A stretch of DNA of 64,000 nt from Xenorhabdus ehlersii. Lineage in GTDB: Bacteria; Pseudomonadota; Gammaproteobacteria; Enterobacterales; Enterobacteriaceae. The stretch spans positions 1-64,000 of the forward strand of contig NZ_RAQI01000001.1 in assembly GCF_003610465.1 (NCBI RefSeq), written 5' to 3'. The notes beneath the pieces are model-generated. The model saw only the letters and a list, made by a program, of their open reading frames with translations. It did no database searches and was not told the DNA's origin. Position numbers and translations under genes: made by a program. Below are positions 22,462 to 31,800 of this stretch, piece after piece. The number at the start of each line of letters is the position of its first letter. Within the stretch, counting starts at the first letter, position 1.

Positions 22462-23562
22462 TTAATATAACCAATCTTTGCCCACTTGGTCTGCGGCCAA
22501 AATTGCGGCGTAAACTTGTTCTGGTGTCACAACAAATGGCATATTGTGAATGGTTTCACCCTCGGCACAACTTGCAATAGCGACTTGCATGATTTTTTGA
22601 TGCAGTTTCTCATTATCACGTAAGCCCAATTGCTCCAGTGTGACTGGTAGCCCGACCTGTACACAGAAATCGAGCACAGTTTCCAACTCTTCACTTGGGC
22701 TATTTTCTAAGATCAATTGTGTCAGAGTACCAAACGCAACTTTTTCGCCGTGATACAGATGGTGACACTCTTCCAGCACGGTAAAACCATTGTGGATAGC
22801 GTGAGCCGCTGCCAATCCTGCACTTTCAAAACCAATGCCACTGAGGTAGGTATTGGCTTCGACAATATTTTCAACGGCTGGTGTACTGACACCTGCTTCT
22901 ACCGCCAGTTTTGCTTTGTAACCTTCCGCCAGCAAAGTTTCATAACACAGTTTTGCCAATGCCAAACCTGTGGTGGATGTCGCACCGCCAGCCATGGTTG
23001 GTTTATGGGCTGTACTGTTGGCTCGTGCCTCAAAATAGGTGGCGAGTGCATCTCCCATACCTGCGACAAGCAGGCGAACCGGTGCTTTAGCAATGATATT
23101 GGTATCCATTAGCACGATATTTGGATTTTGTGGATAGAACAGGTAGCTGTCGAATTCACCGAGTTCAGTATAAAGAACAGAAAGGGCACTGGTCGGTGCA
23201 TCTGTCGAAGCAAGGGTAGGAGAAATAATGACGGGTATTTGGGATTTGTATGCAACAGCCTTGGCAGTATCAATCGTCTTTCCTCCCCCGATCCCGATGA
23301 CAGCCTGACATTGCTGTTCCAACAAAATGGCAGACAAGCGATGGATTTCACTACGGCTGCACTCACCATTGAAAAGTTCGAAATGGCTAGTCACTTCGTG
23401 TTCTTCTAGACTTTTGCTGACGGTATCCCCAATAAGGTTCATCACGAAATTATCGGCAATCACGAAGACGTGGTCAGCAAGCATTTTGGTGTATCGACCA
23501 ATGTGAGATAACGCACCTGGCCCTTGGATATATTTGGATGGAGACTGGATCACTTTCAGCAT
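22462..23562 (-). CDS. gldA: Glycerol dehydrogenase (iron-type alcohol dehydrogenase family)
   Basis: 366 aa (E. coli GldA 367). It has VIGIGGGKTIDTAKAVAY (NAD binding), PTLASTDAPTSALSVLY, AGMGDALATYFEARA with the metal-binding Asp, AAHAIHNGFTVL and HHLYHGEKVAFGTL with the metal-binding His residues. It interconverts glycerol and dihydroxyacetone with NAD. It stands alone and is convergent with the MbtH gene. Conserved synteny does not predict it here, so it may have been inserted next to the yhhQ block. Confidence 0.93.
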   Translation of the reverse strand: MLKVIQSPSKYIQGPGALSHIGRYTKMLADHVFVIADNFVMNLIGDTVSKSLEEHEVTSHFELFNGECSRSEIHRLSAILLEQQCQAVIGIGGGKTIDTAKAVAYKSQIPVIISPTLASTDAPTSALSVLYTELGEFDSYLFYPQNPNIVLMDTNIIAKAPVRLLVAGMGDALATYFEARANSTAHKPTMAGGATSTTGLALAKLCYETLLAEGYKAKLAVEAGVSTPAVENIVEANTYLSGIGFESAGLAAAHAIHNGFTVLEECHHLYHGEKVAFGTLTQLILENSPSEELETVLDFCVQVGLPVTLEQLGLRDNEKLHQKIMQVAIASCAEGETIHNMPFVVTPEQVYAAILAADQVGKDWLY

Positions 23563-23727
23563 AAGAAATATTCCTTCTTTACTGGAAACTAGGCATAGAG
23601 TGTCACAATACAGGTATAGGGCAAGTTACGAATTGCCCATCCACACTATACGGCAAAATATACAGAGAAGTTATGAGTAAAAGCAGGAAATGGGTGATTT
23701 GAGAGGAAATACTGGCGAAACGATTGA

Positions 23728-23760
23728 CACCCTGATTAATTCAGTCAGGGTGCCATTTTT
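23728..23760. terminator. Hairpin after yhhQ
   Basis: 8-bp stem CACCCTGA / TCAGGGTG with a 9-base loop immediately after the yhhQ stop. The T-run is on the plus-strand side (GCCATTTTTT). In the yhhQ direction the following bases are only moderately T-rich, so termination may be weak. Confidence 0.6.
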
Positions 23761-24429
23761 TTAGTTGGCTTTGACCAGAGTTTTAACTGCTGTTTGAGCG
23801 AAAAAGTATTTCAGGATCAAATTCAACATAACGCCGTAAGCGGGCAGGAAGAACAGCATGCAGATAAACAGCTTGAAAGCATAATCCACTAACGCAATTT
23901 CTACCCAATGTGTTGCCATAAATGCATCCGTACTGCGGTAAAACGCGATAAAGAAAAAGGCCAGTGTATCTAACATATTACCGAAAAACATGGCAGCAGC
24001 CGGCGCTATCCACCAGCGGCGTTTCTGGCGAAGACGATTGAAGACACCAACATCCAATATCTGACCGAGCACATAGGCCATAAAGCTAGCTGCGGCAATG
24101 CGGGCGACAAACACATTAAAGGTTCCCAATGTCCCGAATCCCTGCCAGGTTCCCTGGAAAAACAGAGCTGAAATCAGATAAGAGATCAGCAACGCTGGCA
24201 GCATAACGGAAATAATGATCCGGCGAGCTAATGGCGCACCATAAATACGTACGGTTAGGTCAGTCGCCAAAAAGATAAAGGGAAATGTAAATGCTCCCCA
24301 AGTGGTATGAAAACCAAAAATGGAGATGGGTAATTGCACCAGATAGTTACTGGAAGTAATGATCAAAATGTGAAAAAGCGACAGCCAGATCAATGCCGTG
24401 GCTCGCTGTTGCGCAGTCAATTGGAACAT
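23761..24429 (-). CDS. yhhQ: Queuosine precursor transporter
   Basis: 222 aa from the start MFQLTAQQRATALIW, which agrees with E. coli YhhQ and has AAAGGT 5 bases upstream; the longer start at 24474 is rejected. About six membrane helices are visible. SSNYLVQLP, FHTTWGAFTFPFIFLATDLTVRIYG and ASFMAYVLGQILDVGVFNRLR are conserved in the family. It imports 7-deazaguanine queuosine precursors across the inner membrane. It is divergent from tusA, as in E. coli. The dcrB gene that follows yhhQ in E. coli is absent here. Confidence 0.94.
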   Translation of the reverse strand: MFQLTAQQRATALIWLSLFHILIITSSNYLVQLPISIFGFHTTWGAFTFPFIFLATDLTVRIYGAPLARRIIISVMLPALLISYLISALFFQGTWQGFGTLGTFNVFVARIAAASFMAYVLGQILDVGVFNRLRQKRRWWIAPAAAMFFGNMLDTLAFFFIAFYRSTDAFMATHWVEIALVDYAFKLFICMLFFLPAYGVMLNLILKYFFAQTAVKTLVKAN

Positions 24430-24597
24430 ATTGTACCTTTTTGGTGGATGGGGTGAGGGAACCCAAAAAATCAATCTACCTGAAGATCAGGCAGTGGGAT
24501 CATACGTGTGTTGCGCAATAAAAGTAAAGTACGGCAGTTGGCGATATTTTGTAATATAATCCATTGCCATAGATTGTTTGAACCTACAGAGATTGTT

Positions 24598-24852
24598 ATG
24601 TCCGAAGTTTTTGCCAACCCCGACAAGACACTTGATACGTTGGGATTACGTTGTCCGGAGCCAGTAATGATGGTGCGCAAGGCAGTCCGCCATATGGCTG
24701 CGGGTCAGACGTTGTTGATCATTGCTGATGATCCGGCAACAACCCGCGATATTCCGGGGTTCTGTCGTTTTATGGATCATGCGCTGATCGCCCAAGAGAC
24801 AGAGCAAACTCCGTATCGATACCTGCTCAGGAAAAGCGAAAACTCTGTTTAA
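24598..24852 (+). CDS. tusA: Sulfur carrier protein TusA
   Basis: 84 aa from ATG at 24598 (E. coli 81 aa), with AGAGATTGTT just before. It contains [21 protein letters not shown], whose Cys-Pro pair holds the persulfide sulfur, then [21 protein letters not shown]. It takes sulfur from IscS and passes it to TusBCD-E and MnmA for 2-thiolation of tRNA wobble uridine. Its neighbour yhhQ also feeds wobble-base modification. The longer ORF starting at 24508 runs through the promoter region and is rejected. Confidence 0.95.
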   Translation: MSEVFANPDKTLDTLGLRCPEPVMMVRKAVRHMAAGQTLLIIADDPATTRDIPGFCRFMDHALIAQETEQTPYRYLLRKSENSV

Positions 24853-24994
24853 TTTAGAAAAGCCTATATAATTAACTGGCGAAAAAAAGGAGCCGTGCTA
24901 GGCTTTAAATATGGTATTTGGTTATTTATCACCTCGCTGGATGCCATATTTTCTTTTTCCTTAATAGCAACCTTTTGTAATTCATTATGATTTT

Positions 24995-25040
24995 GAAAAG
25001 GTGCAGAGTATTAACATGCACCTTTTCGGTTTGTTATTTT
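24995..25040. terminator. Terminator between tusA and zntA
   Basis: 11-bp perfect stem GAAAAGGTGCA / TGCACCTTTTC with an 11-base loop and T-rich sequence after it on the plus strand (GGTTTGTTATTTTC). It lies between convergent genes, though ~140 bases past tusA. Confidence 0.7.
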
Positions 25041-25061
25041 CTTTTTAGGTTAATGTTCCAT

Positions 25062-27425
25062 TTATTGCTGCTGTGATTTGCTCCTAAGCAGCCGAACTGC
25101 ATTTGCTGTTACCAAAGCTGTAGCTCCCGAATCGGCCAGGACTGCCATCCATAGCCCAGTCATACCCAATAGGCTCGTGATAAGAAATATCGCCTTCAGT
25201 CCTAATGCAATAGTGATATTTTGACGGATGTTATAATGGGTTGTTCGGGACAAGGCAATAATTTCAGGTAAACCAGTCAGTCGGTTATGCGTCAGGGCGG
25301 CATCGGCTGTTTCCAATGCAACATCAGTGCCGCTGCCCATAGCAACACCGATAGTGGCGGCTTTCATGGCTGGGGCATCGTTGATACCATCACCGACCAT
25401 CATAGTGCAGTGTTTTTGGCTCAATTCAATGACCGCTTGCACTTTATCTTCAGGCAACAACCCTGCGCGATAATCAATGCCCAGCCGATTCGCAATGGCT
25501 GCTGCGGCACGGGGATTATCTCCTGTCAGCATTATTGCTTCGATACCTTGTTTTTTCAGGATACGGATAGCGTCTATGGCATCCTGACGTAAGGTGTCTT
25601 GCATTGCTATCAGCCCCATAAATTTCCCATTCCGAGTGACAGCAACCGTTGTTTTTCCATTGTCTTCCAGCTCAAAAACTCTCTGTTTCCATTGCTCGGA
25701 CAAGGTATTTTCCGGCAATCTTCCGGGGGCTGCAACGAGAATTTTTTGCCCCGATAATTGTCCTTCGACTCCTATCCCGGCCAGGGCTTTGCGCTGTTCA
25801 GCCTCAACAATTGTCACACCTTTGTTTTCTGCGGCATTCAGGATAGCTTTTGCCAGTGGGTGATGGGAACCACTTTCTACGGCACCAGCCAGTGCTAGCA
25901 AGGTTTCTGCACTGATGTTTTCCGCCGGTTCAATGTCAGTAACCTGGGGTTTTCCTTCGGTCAAGGTTCCGGTTTTATCCAGTGCAATGGTGCTCACTGA
26001 ACCAAGTTGTTCCAAGGCTGCCCCACCTTTGATTAGAGAGCCGCGACCGGTTGCTGCGGCCAGTGCGGAAGTAATTGCGGCAGGCGTCGAGATGACCAAG
26101 GCACAAGGACAACCAATTAACAGCAGAGTCAGACCACGATAGATCCAAGTTTCCCATGAGCCGGCAAAAAACAGTGGCGGGACCAATACCACCAGTGCTG
26201 AGAACAAGATAATCAGCGGAGTGTAGACACGACTGAATCGGTCGATAAAGCGCTCAATCGGCGCACGACGCTCTTCTGCTTCTTCAATTAGTTGCAGGAT
26301 GCGGTCAATAGCGTTGTGACCAGGTTCAGAGATCACCTTCATCTGCACGGCACTATCAACAGAAAGGCAACCAGCGGCGACTTTTTCCCCTTGTTGTCGT
26401 TCAACCGGAACTGATTCACCGGTCAGGGCACTTTCATCGAAACTGGCAAATGGGTTGAGCAGTTCGGCATCGGTAGGTAAGCGCGCCCCTGGGGCGATTT
26501 CGATGATATCCCCCGGACGCAGATCTGCTGCCGGCACGGTTTCCTTTTTTCCATCCTTAATTAGTAGGGCTTGTTCAGGAACTAATGCCATCAAGGCACT
26601 GACGCCACGACGTGCGCGTCCGGCGGCATAGGATTCCAGTATTTCCCCTAACTTGAACAGGAGAATAACCATTGCCGCTTCTGCGGTAGCATCAATAAAC
26701 AAGGCACCAATGGCAGCAACACTCATCAACGTTTCAATGGCGAAAGGTGTGCCAGAACGGATCAGCTTGATGGCTTTGGTTGCTACCGGATATAACCCAA
26801 TTAGTGTAGTGATGATGAAAGCGATCTGCCCTGTGGGAGCATTGACTTTTGATATTCCCCAACTGACGAACATCAAGGCGGCCAGAATCAAGATTGGGGA
26901 AAAAGTCTTCCAGTGATTGACTGTCGGAGGCAATTTAGATGCCGAACTTGCCTCCTTGATTTCAAAGCCAGCCTGTTTTACTGCTTGTTCAACGGCAGCA
27001 CGAATATCAATATCAGCATCGACCACCAGTTTCTCTGTTGTAAACAGAACCTTGACCTGCTTGGCTTCTGGCAGTTTTTTGACAGCATTTTCGATCTTTC
27101 CTGCACAGCTTGGGCAATCCATGCCTTGGATAGTCCAATTAAAACGCTGTCTCGCTATTAATTCGGTGAGGGCGTTGTCCTGTATGGCATGTGCATGATC
27201 GTGTGAACAGTGTGCGCTGCTATTTTTATGGGAATGCGCTGTGTTAGTAGAGCAGCAAGAATGGCTATGATTTGGCGTAGGGGAGTTATGCGAATGTTCG
27301 TGGCTGTGATCGTGATGTTGATGTGAATGCTCACTTACATTATTGGCGATATTCTGATGATCATCTTTTTGGAAAGATAGAGAATTGTGCTGTGATTGCT
27401 TATGTTTTTTGGTAGTGGATAACAT
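25062..27425 (-). CDS. zntA: Zinc/cadmium/lead-exporting P-type ATPase
   Basis: 787 aa. Residues 1-~95 are very His-rich (repeated HxH and HSH), longer than the E. coli N-terminus. A metal-binding domain with GMDCPSCAGK follows. The P1B-ATPase core has the CPC membrane motif (IGCPCALVIS), phosphorylation site DKTGTLTEGKP, HHPLAKAIL, GDNPRAAAAIANRLGI and GDGINDAPAMK; eight membrane helices are expected. It exports Zn2+, Cd2+ and Pb2+ from the cytoplasm. A promoter with a 20-base spacer and a ZntR-like dyad lies directly upstream. Confidence 0.96.
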   Translation of the reverse strand: MLSTTKKHKQSQHNSLSFQKDDHQNIANNVSEHSHQHHDHSHEHSHNSPTPNHSHSCCSTNTAHSHKNSSAHCSHDHAHAIQDNALTELIARQRFNWTIQGMDCPSCAGKIENAVKKLPEAKQVKVLFTTEKLVVDADIDIRAAVEQAVKQAGFEIKEASSASKLPPTVNHWKTFSPILILAALMFVSWGISKVNAPTGQIAFIITTLIGLYPVATKAIKLIRSGTPFAIETLMSVAAIGALFIDATAEAAMVILLFKLGEILESYAAGRARRGVSALMALVPEQALLIKDGKKETVPAADLRPGDIIEIAPGARLPTDAELLNPFASFDESALTGESVPVERQQGEKVAAGCLSVDSAVQMKVISEPGHNAIDRILQLIEEAEERRAPIERFIDRFSRVYTPLIILFSALVVLVPPLFFAGSWETWIYRGLTLLLIGCPCALVISTPAAITSALAAATGRGSLIKGGAALEQLGSVSTIALDKTGTLTEGKPQVTDIEPAENISAETLLALAGAVESGSHHPLAKAILNAAENKGVTIVEAEQRKALAGIGVEGQLSGQKILVAAPGRLPENTLSEQWKQRVFELEDNGKTTVAVTRNGKFMGLIAMQDTLRQDAIDAIRILKKQGIEAIMLTGDNPRAAAAIANRLGIDYRAGLLPEDKVQAVIELSQKHCTMMVGDGINDAPAMKAATIGVAMGSGTDVALETADAALTHNRLTGLPEIIALSRTTHYNIRQNITIALGLKAIFLITSLLGMTGLWMAVLADSGATALVTANAVRLLRSKSQQQ

Positions 27426-27465
27426 AGGCGACCTCTTATAGAGTTAATCTTAATCATTAGTATTA

Positions 27466-27497
27466 ACTCTACACGTTGGAGTGAACTCCAGAGTCAA
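27466..27497 (-). promoter_or_regulatory. zntA promoter with ZntR (MerR-family) operator
   Basis: Read on the minus strand: -35 TTGACT, a 20-base spacer, and -10 TAGAGT. Within the spacer CTGGAGT and ACTCCAACG form the dyad. The arrangement closely follows the E. coli zntA promoter (TTGACTCTGGAGT...ACTCC), where ZntR bound to zinc untwists the over-long spacer. No zntR gene is in the window. Confidence 0.87.
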
Positions 27498-27614
27498 ATC
27501 CAATAAGAGGAATTCTTTTGATGATTTGTGCTATTTAAAATAGGTTCTCATTATCAATGTCCTTCCTCTTAATGTTATTTTCTCTTCAAGCCCTTGGTTA
27601 GTAAGGGTAAGCTA

Positions 27615-28241
27615 TCATAGGAATAGTGAACGAATAATCAAAAAGTGTCCGATAAAACCACAGGTAGCAACAATCGCTTTTGATAGTTTAAAAGGGAAGC
27701 GATATTGAGCAATGATATTGATACTGTGTGCAAGGAGTAGCAGGATCGTGCCAGCGATGACAGAGAATCGGCTGTCGTTGCTGAGGGAAAAATATTGTTC
27801 TCCGGCAACCCAAACCATCAGTAGTGCCATCACGAAACCATCTATTACCCGCCAACGCATATTATCCAGACGAGTCCAGACTGTCAGTATGACCACAATG
27901 CCAATGACCAGCAGGATAAAAGGCAGCGGAAAGAAGAAACTGAAACCCATATGTAAGGCAAAACTAATGGTGTATAACAGGTAACTCAGGAATAACGCGA
28001 TGAATGAGAAGAGTAAATACTTACCAGGGAGCATGTGGAGCGCATCAGAGAGCAGGGCAGTAAGAAGGCCCGCAATGATAAGGTAACCTGAAACCTCAAG
28101 ATTGGGCGCCTGGCAGGCCCATAATAATAGAAGCAACATAGTGACGGGGCGGAAAACCCATTGCTGCCAGTTGGTGCCACGATAGGCAGCATCAATATAT
28201 AACCACCCAGAGAAAAACACAGCGAGAAATGGCCAACTCAT
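27615..28241 (-). CDS. yhhN: YhhN family membrane protein (lysoplasmalogenase/TMEM86 type)
   Basis: 208 aa from the start MSWPFLAVFF, preceded by GGAAAGG; same length as E. coli YhhN. The start at 28268 would add nine residues and ignores that site. About seven to eight membrane helices, with VDAAYRGTNW-like DAAYRGTNWQQWVFRP near residue 20 and LFLSYLLYTISFA. The family is related to TMEM86B, which hydrolyses lysoplasmalogen; activity in bacteria is mainly inferred from that family. It lies in conserved order between zntA and yhhL. Confidence 0.9.
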   Translation of the reverse strand: MSWPFLAVFFSGWLYIDAAYRGTNWQQWVFRPVTMLLLLLWACQAPNLEVSGYLIIAGLLTALLSDALHMLPGKYLLFSFIALFLSYLLYTISFALHMGFSFFFPLPFILLVIGIVVILTVWTRLDNMRWRVIDGFVMALLMVWVAGEQYFSLSNDSRFSVIAGTILLLLAHSINIIAQYRFPFKLSKAIVATCGFIGHFLIIRSLFL

Positions 28242-28454
28242 ATTTTTCCTTTCCTTAAAGTTCAACACCTGTTTTGTCAGGCAATTTTATTTATGATGGG
28301 GTTGGTACGGAGAATATCTTGATTTATCGATATTGGTTCGTTATTAACGAACGAATAACGTTTTATTATCAAAAACAAAGAACGTCAATGAGTAATTACG
28401 CGAATTACTCATTGACGAAAGAAGAAAATAAGATGAGTCACTGGATATGGGAAG

Positions 28455-28736
28455 TTATTTTTTCTCCTGTTGTTTCTCTTTTAGTTGTTTTTTCTGCCAA
28501 GCCAATAATTCAAAGACGCCGAAAAAGAAGATTTTGGTCTGGAGAAAACCAGACAGCTTTTGATCTTTAGGCTGGGAGTTTTTCAGCAGCAGTAACTGAA
28601 AAGAATGCATGATTGCCGTAAATACCATTGCAATATCCATGAAATATCTCAATGGTTTAGGGAATGGGTGAAACAAATTGAAGATCATGATACCCCAAAC
28701 TAAGATCATGATCCCTCTTCCTAATTGAATAAACAT
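28455..28736 (-). CDS. yhhL: YhhL family small membrane protein (DUF1145)
   Basis: About 93 aa. It carries the DUF1145 core WGIMIFNLFHPFPKPLRYF and FFFGVFELLAWQKKQ, with two hydrophobic helices and a Lys-rich C-terminus. Start choice: the first ATG (28748) overlaps the ribosome-binding site GGAG. The ATGs at 28739 and 28736 follow it at 3 and 6 bases; 28736 has the better spacing. Its function is unknown. It lies ~40 bases downstream of rsmD, as in E. coli. Confidence 0.85.
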   Translation of the reverse strand: MFIQLGRGIMILVWGIMIFNLFHPFPKPLRYFMDIAMVFTAIMHSFQLLLLKNSQPKDQKLSGFLQTKIFFFGVFELLAWQKKQLKEKQQEKK

Positions 28737-28777
28737 CATCGACTCCAAAATCGTGTTTAAGCCGTTCAGACACCCGA

Positions 28778-29356
28778 TTACGGGTGGCGAATATATAATC
28801 GATAAGCAACTTGCCCGGCGGTTTTTTGCCGATGCAGTTGCCAGTTTGAGGGAACTTCTGTTGCCGCAGATTCTGCTTCTGCCTCAACATAAATCCAGCT
28901 TTCTTCTGCTAGCCAGCTATTGGTTTCCAATAAATTGATTGTTTCAGCCAACATTCCCTTACGGAATGGCGGATCGAGGAAAACCACATCAAACGGCGTT
29001 CCGGTGTTGTTAAGGTGTTGTAGTGTATTACCTTGTACCACATCGGCATTTTCAGCTTTCAGTAAGGCTAAATTAGCCAATAGTTGTTTCGCCACATTGC
29101 GATCGTATTCAATTAAGGTCGTGTGGCTTGCATAACGAGACAAAGCTTCAAATCCAAGCGCTCCGCTGCCTGAGAAACAATCCAGGCAACGAGCACCCTG
29201 AATCACTGGCATAAGCCAGTTAAAAAGTGTCTCGCGGACGCGATCTGTTGTTGGACGCAGGCCGTCACTATCAGGAACCGGCAATTTTCTTCCGCGCCAT
29301 TTTCCGCCAATAATGCGGATTTGTCCCAAAGACGCGCGTAGTGGTTTTTTAGTCAT
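28778..29356 (-). CDS. rsmD: 16S rRNA (guanine-966-N2) methyltransferase
   Basis: 192 aa. It has IRIIGGKWRGRKLPVP, GLRPTTDRVRETLFNWL, CLDCFSGSGALGFEALSR (S-adenosylmethionine binding) and the catalytic FLDPPF (DPPF motif of N6/N2 amino methylases). It methylates G966 in the 30S subunit. Divergent from ftsY across 227 bases, matching the E. coli order. Confidence 0.95.
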   Translation of the reverse strand: MTKKPLRASLGQIRIIGGKWRGRKLPVPDSDGLRPTTDRVRETLFNWLMPVIQGARCLDCFSGSGALGFEALSRYASHTTLIEYDRNVAKQLLANLALLKAENADVVQGNTLQHLNNTGTPFDVVFLDPPFRKGMLAETINLLETNSWLAEESWIYVEAEAESAATEVPSNWQLHRQKTAGQVAYRLYIRHP

Positions 29357-29583
29357 AATTTACATAACTTAAATATTTGTCATCCGACGCTGCTAAATAA
29401 TATCTGGCGGAGACAAAGAGTGAGTGAAAACGAAGATATCCATTGATTAATTTACCACGAAATCCTCTATAGACATGTGTTGTGGTGTGATGAAAATGTT
29501 AGACTGGATTCATTACTGTTAGAACCTATCTCAGTGGATATAACAGCACATATTTAACTTAACCGCGAGGAGTGTAGTGGCCG

Positions 29584-31128
29584 ATGGCAAAAGAGAAAAA
29601 AAGAGGTTTCTTCTCTTGGTTTGGACTTGGTCGTCAAGATAAGAAACAGCAAGAGGAACAGGCTGAACAAGAAAGAGTCGCTGCGGAAGAAGCCGACCGT
29701 CGCGCAGCAGAAGAAGCGGAGCAACAGCGTTTAGCGGAAGAAGTCACTCGTCGCGCAGCAGAAGAGGCGGAGCAGCAACGTTTAGCGGAAGAAGCCGACC
29801 GTCGTGCAGCAGAAGAAGCGGAGCAACAGCGTTTTGCGGAAGAAGCCGCCCGCCGTGCAGCAGCAGAAGCAGAGCAGCAACGTTTAGCGGAAGCCGCCGC
29901 CCATCGTGCAGCAGAAGAGGCGGAGCAGCAGCGTTTAGCGGAAGAAGCCGCTCGTCGTGCAGCAGCAGAAGCAGAGCAGCAACGTTTAGCGGAAGCCGCC
30001 GCCCATCGTGCAGCAGAAGAGGCGGAGCAGCAGCGTTTAGCGGAAGAAGCCGCCCGTCGTGCAGCAGAAGAAGCAGAGCAGCAGCGTTTAGTGGAGGAAG
30101 CCGCCCGTCGTGCAGCAGAAGAAGCGGAGCAGCAACGTTTAGCGGAAGAATTAGCTCGTCAGGCAGAAGAACAGGCAGCCTTACCTAAGGAACAAGAACG
30201 GCCATCCAAAGAAGGATTCTTTGCTCGTCTGAAACGTAGCTTAGTTAAGACCCGTCAAAATCTTGGCTCCGGTTTCTTGGGACTATTCCGTGGCAAAAAA
30301 ATTGATGATGATCTGTTTGAAGAGTTGGAAGAACAGTTATTGATTGCAGATGTGGGCGTTGAAACTACCCGTAAGATCATTACTAACCTGACAGACCACG
30401 CCAGCCGTAAAGAGTTGAAAGATGCGGAAGCGCTTTATTCTAAACTGAAAGAAGAGATGTCAGCCATTCTGGCGAAAGTTGATAAGCCGCTGGAGATAGA
30501 AGGCAAATCACCTTATGTCATTCTGATGGTGGGGGTGAATGGTGTTGGTAAAACGACCACGATTGGAAAGTTGGCGCGTCAATATCACTCTCAAGGTAAA
30601 TCCGTCATGCTGGCGGCTGGAGATACCTTCCGCGCGGCCGCAGTAGAGCAGTTACAGGTTTGGGGAGAACGCAACAAAATCCCAGTGATTTCCCAACATA
30701 CGGGGGCAGATTCAGCGTCAGTGATTTTTGACGCCATCCAGTCAGCCAAGGCTAAAGGTATTGATGTCCTGATTGCAGATACCGCTGGGCGCTTGCAGAA
30801 CAAATCCCATTTGATGGAAGAGTTGAAAAAAATCGTTCGAGTGATGAAAAAACTGGACGAAGATGCACCTCATGAAATTATGCTGACTCTGGATGCCAGC
30901 ACAGGTCAAAATGCAGTAAGTCAGGCTAAACTATTTCATGAAGCTGTGGGATTGACGGGTATTTCACTGACCAAACTGGATGGTACTGCGAAAGGGGGAG
31001 TTATCTTCGCGATTGCCGACCAATTTGAGATCCCAATCCGCTACATTGGTGTGGGTGAAGGCATTGAAGATCTCCGTCCATTTAAGGCAGACGATTTTAT
31101 TGAGGCTCTTTTTGCCCGAGAGGATTAA
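29584..31128 (+). CDS. ftsY: Signal recognition particle receptor FtsY
   Basis: 514 aa. Residues 1-~17 are the Lys-rich membrane-contact start ([14 protein letters not shown]). Residues ~18-200 are the acidic A-domain, here built almost wholly of nine 17-residue tandem repeats. The N-domain follows from ~215. The G-domain has [46 protein letters not shown] and the C-terminal [13 protein letters not shown]. It is the membrane receptor that accepts SRP-bound ribosomes for co-translational insertion. It is first in ftsYEX, six bases before ftsE. Confidence 0.96.
   Translation: MAKEKKRGFFSWFGLGRQDKKQQEEQAEQERVAAEEADRRAAEEAEQQRLAEEVTRRAAEEAEQQRLAEEADRRAAEEAEQQRFAEEAARRAAAEAEQQRLAEAAAHRAAEEAEQQRLAEEAARRAAAEAEQQRLAEAAAHRAAEEAEQQRLAEEAARRAAEEAEQQRLVEEAARRAAEEAEQQRLAEELARQAEEQAALPKEQERPSKEGFFARLKRSLVKTRQNLGSGFLGLFRGKKIDDDLFEELEEQLLIADVGVETTRKIITNLTDHASRKELKDAEALYSKLKEEMSAILAKVDKPLEIEGKSPYVILMVGVNGVGKTTTIGKLARQYHSQGKSVMLAAGDTFRAAAVEQLQVWGERNKIPVISQHTGADSASVIFDAIQSAKAKGIDVLIADTAGRLQNKSHLMEELKKIVRVMKKLDEDAPHEIMLTLDASTGQNAVSQAKLFHEAVGLTGISLTKLDGTAKGGVIFAIADQFEIPIRYIGVGEGIEDLRPFKADDFIEALFARED
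29698..30156 (+). repeat. Nine 51-bp tandem repeats in ftsY
   Basis: The unit encodes [17 protein letters not shown] with small changes (17 codons). A 102-bp pair of units ([17 protein letters not shown] then [17 protein letters not shown]) occurs twice in a row, showing recent duplication. The length keeps frame, so copy number can change without breaking the protein. The repeat predicts a long charged helix. Confidence 0.95.
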
Positions 31129-31134
31129 CTATCA

Positions 31135-31800
31135 ATGATTCGCTTTGAACAGGTCAGTAAAGCCTATCTGGGAGGGCGGCAGGCGCTGCAAGGGGTGGAT
31201 TTTCATCTACTTCCAGGAGAAATGGCATTTTTAACCGGTCACTCAGGGGCCGGTAAAAGTACACTTTTGAAACTTATCTGTGGTATTGAACGCCCTAGCG
31301 CAGGCCATATTTGGTTTTCTGGCCATGACATTAGCCGACTAAAATCCCGTGAGATCCCTTTTCTACGCCGTCAGATCGGCATGATTTTTCAGGATCATCA
31401 CCTACTTTTGGATCGCACCGTATACGAGAATGTCGCGATGCCGTTGATCATCTCAGGGGCAAGTGCTGAAGACATTCGTCGACGGGTATCTGCGGCGTTG
31501 GATAAGGTCGGCTTACTGGACAAAGCGAAAAACTTCCCCATTCAGCTTTCCGGTGGAGAACAACAGCGTGTTGGTATCGCCCGCGCGGTGGTGAATAAGC
31601 CAACAGTATTGCTGGCAGATGAACCGACGGGAAATTTGGATGGGGCATTATCAGAGGGGATCATGCGTCTGTTTGAAGAATTTAACCGAGTTGGCGTGAC
31701 GGTTCTGATGGCTACCCATGATACAGCCCTCATTGAACGAAGAAAATATCGTATCTTGACCCTGAATCAGGGACGTATGCAAGGAGGACATCATGGCTAA
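31135..31800 (+). CDS. ftsE: Cell-division ABC transporter ATPase FtsE
   Basis: 221 aa. Walker [12 protein letters not shown]-loop IFQDHH, ABC signature LSGGEQQR, Walker [13 protein letters not shown] and H-loop MATHDTAL are all present. With FtsX it controls periplasmic murein hydrolase activation (via EnvC in E. coli) at the division septum. It overlaps ftsX by 8 bases. Confidence 0.96.
   Translation: MIRFEQVSKAYLGGRQALQGVDFHLLPGEMAFLTGHSGAGKSTLLKLICGIERPSAGHIWFSGHDISRLKSREIPFLRRQIGMIFQDHHLLLDRTVYENVAMPLIISGASAEDIRRRVSAALDKVGLLDKAKNFPIQLSGGEQQRVGIARAVVNKPTVLLADEPTGNLDGALSEGIMRLFEEFNRVGVTVLMATHDTALIERRKYRILTLNQGRMQGGHHG

Noticed and set aside
28274..28570. 98-codon ORF between yhhN and yhhL
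   Set aside because: It overlaps yhhL on the other strand, has a weak start and no family features.
29698..30156. Regular repeats that could suggest a CRISPR array
   Set aside because: The 51-bp units are contiguous without spacers, keep the reading frame and encode the FtsY acidic domain.
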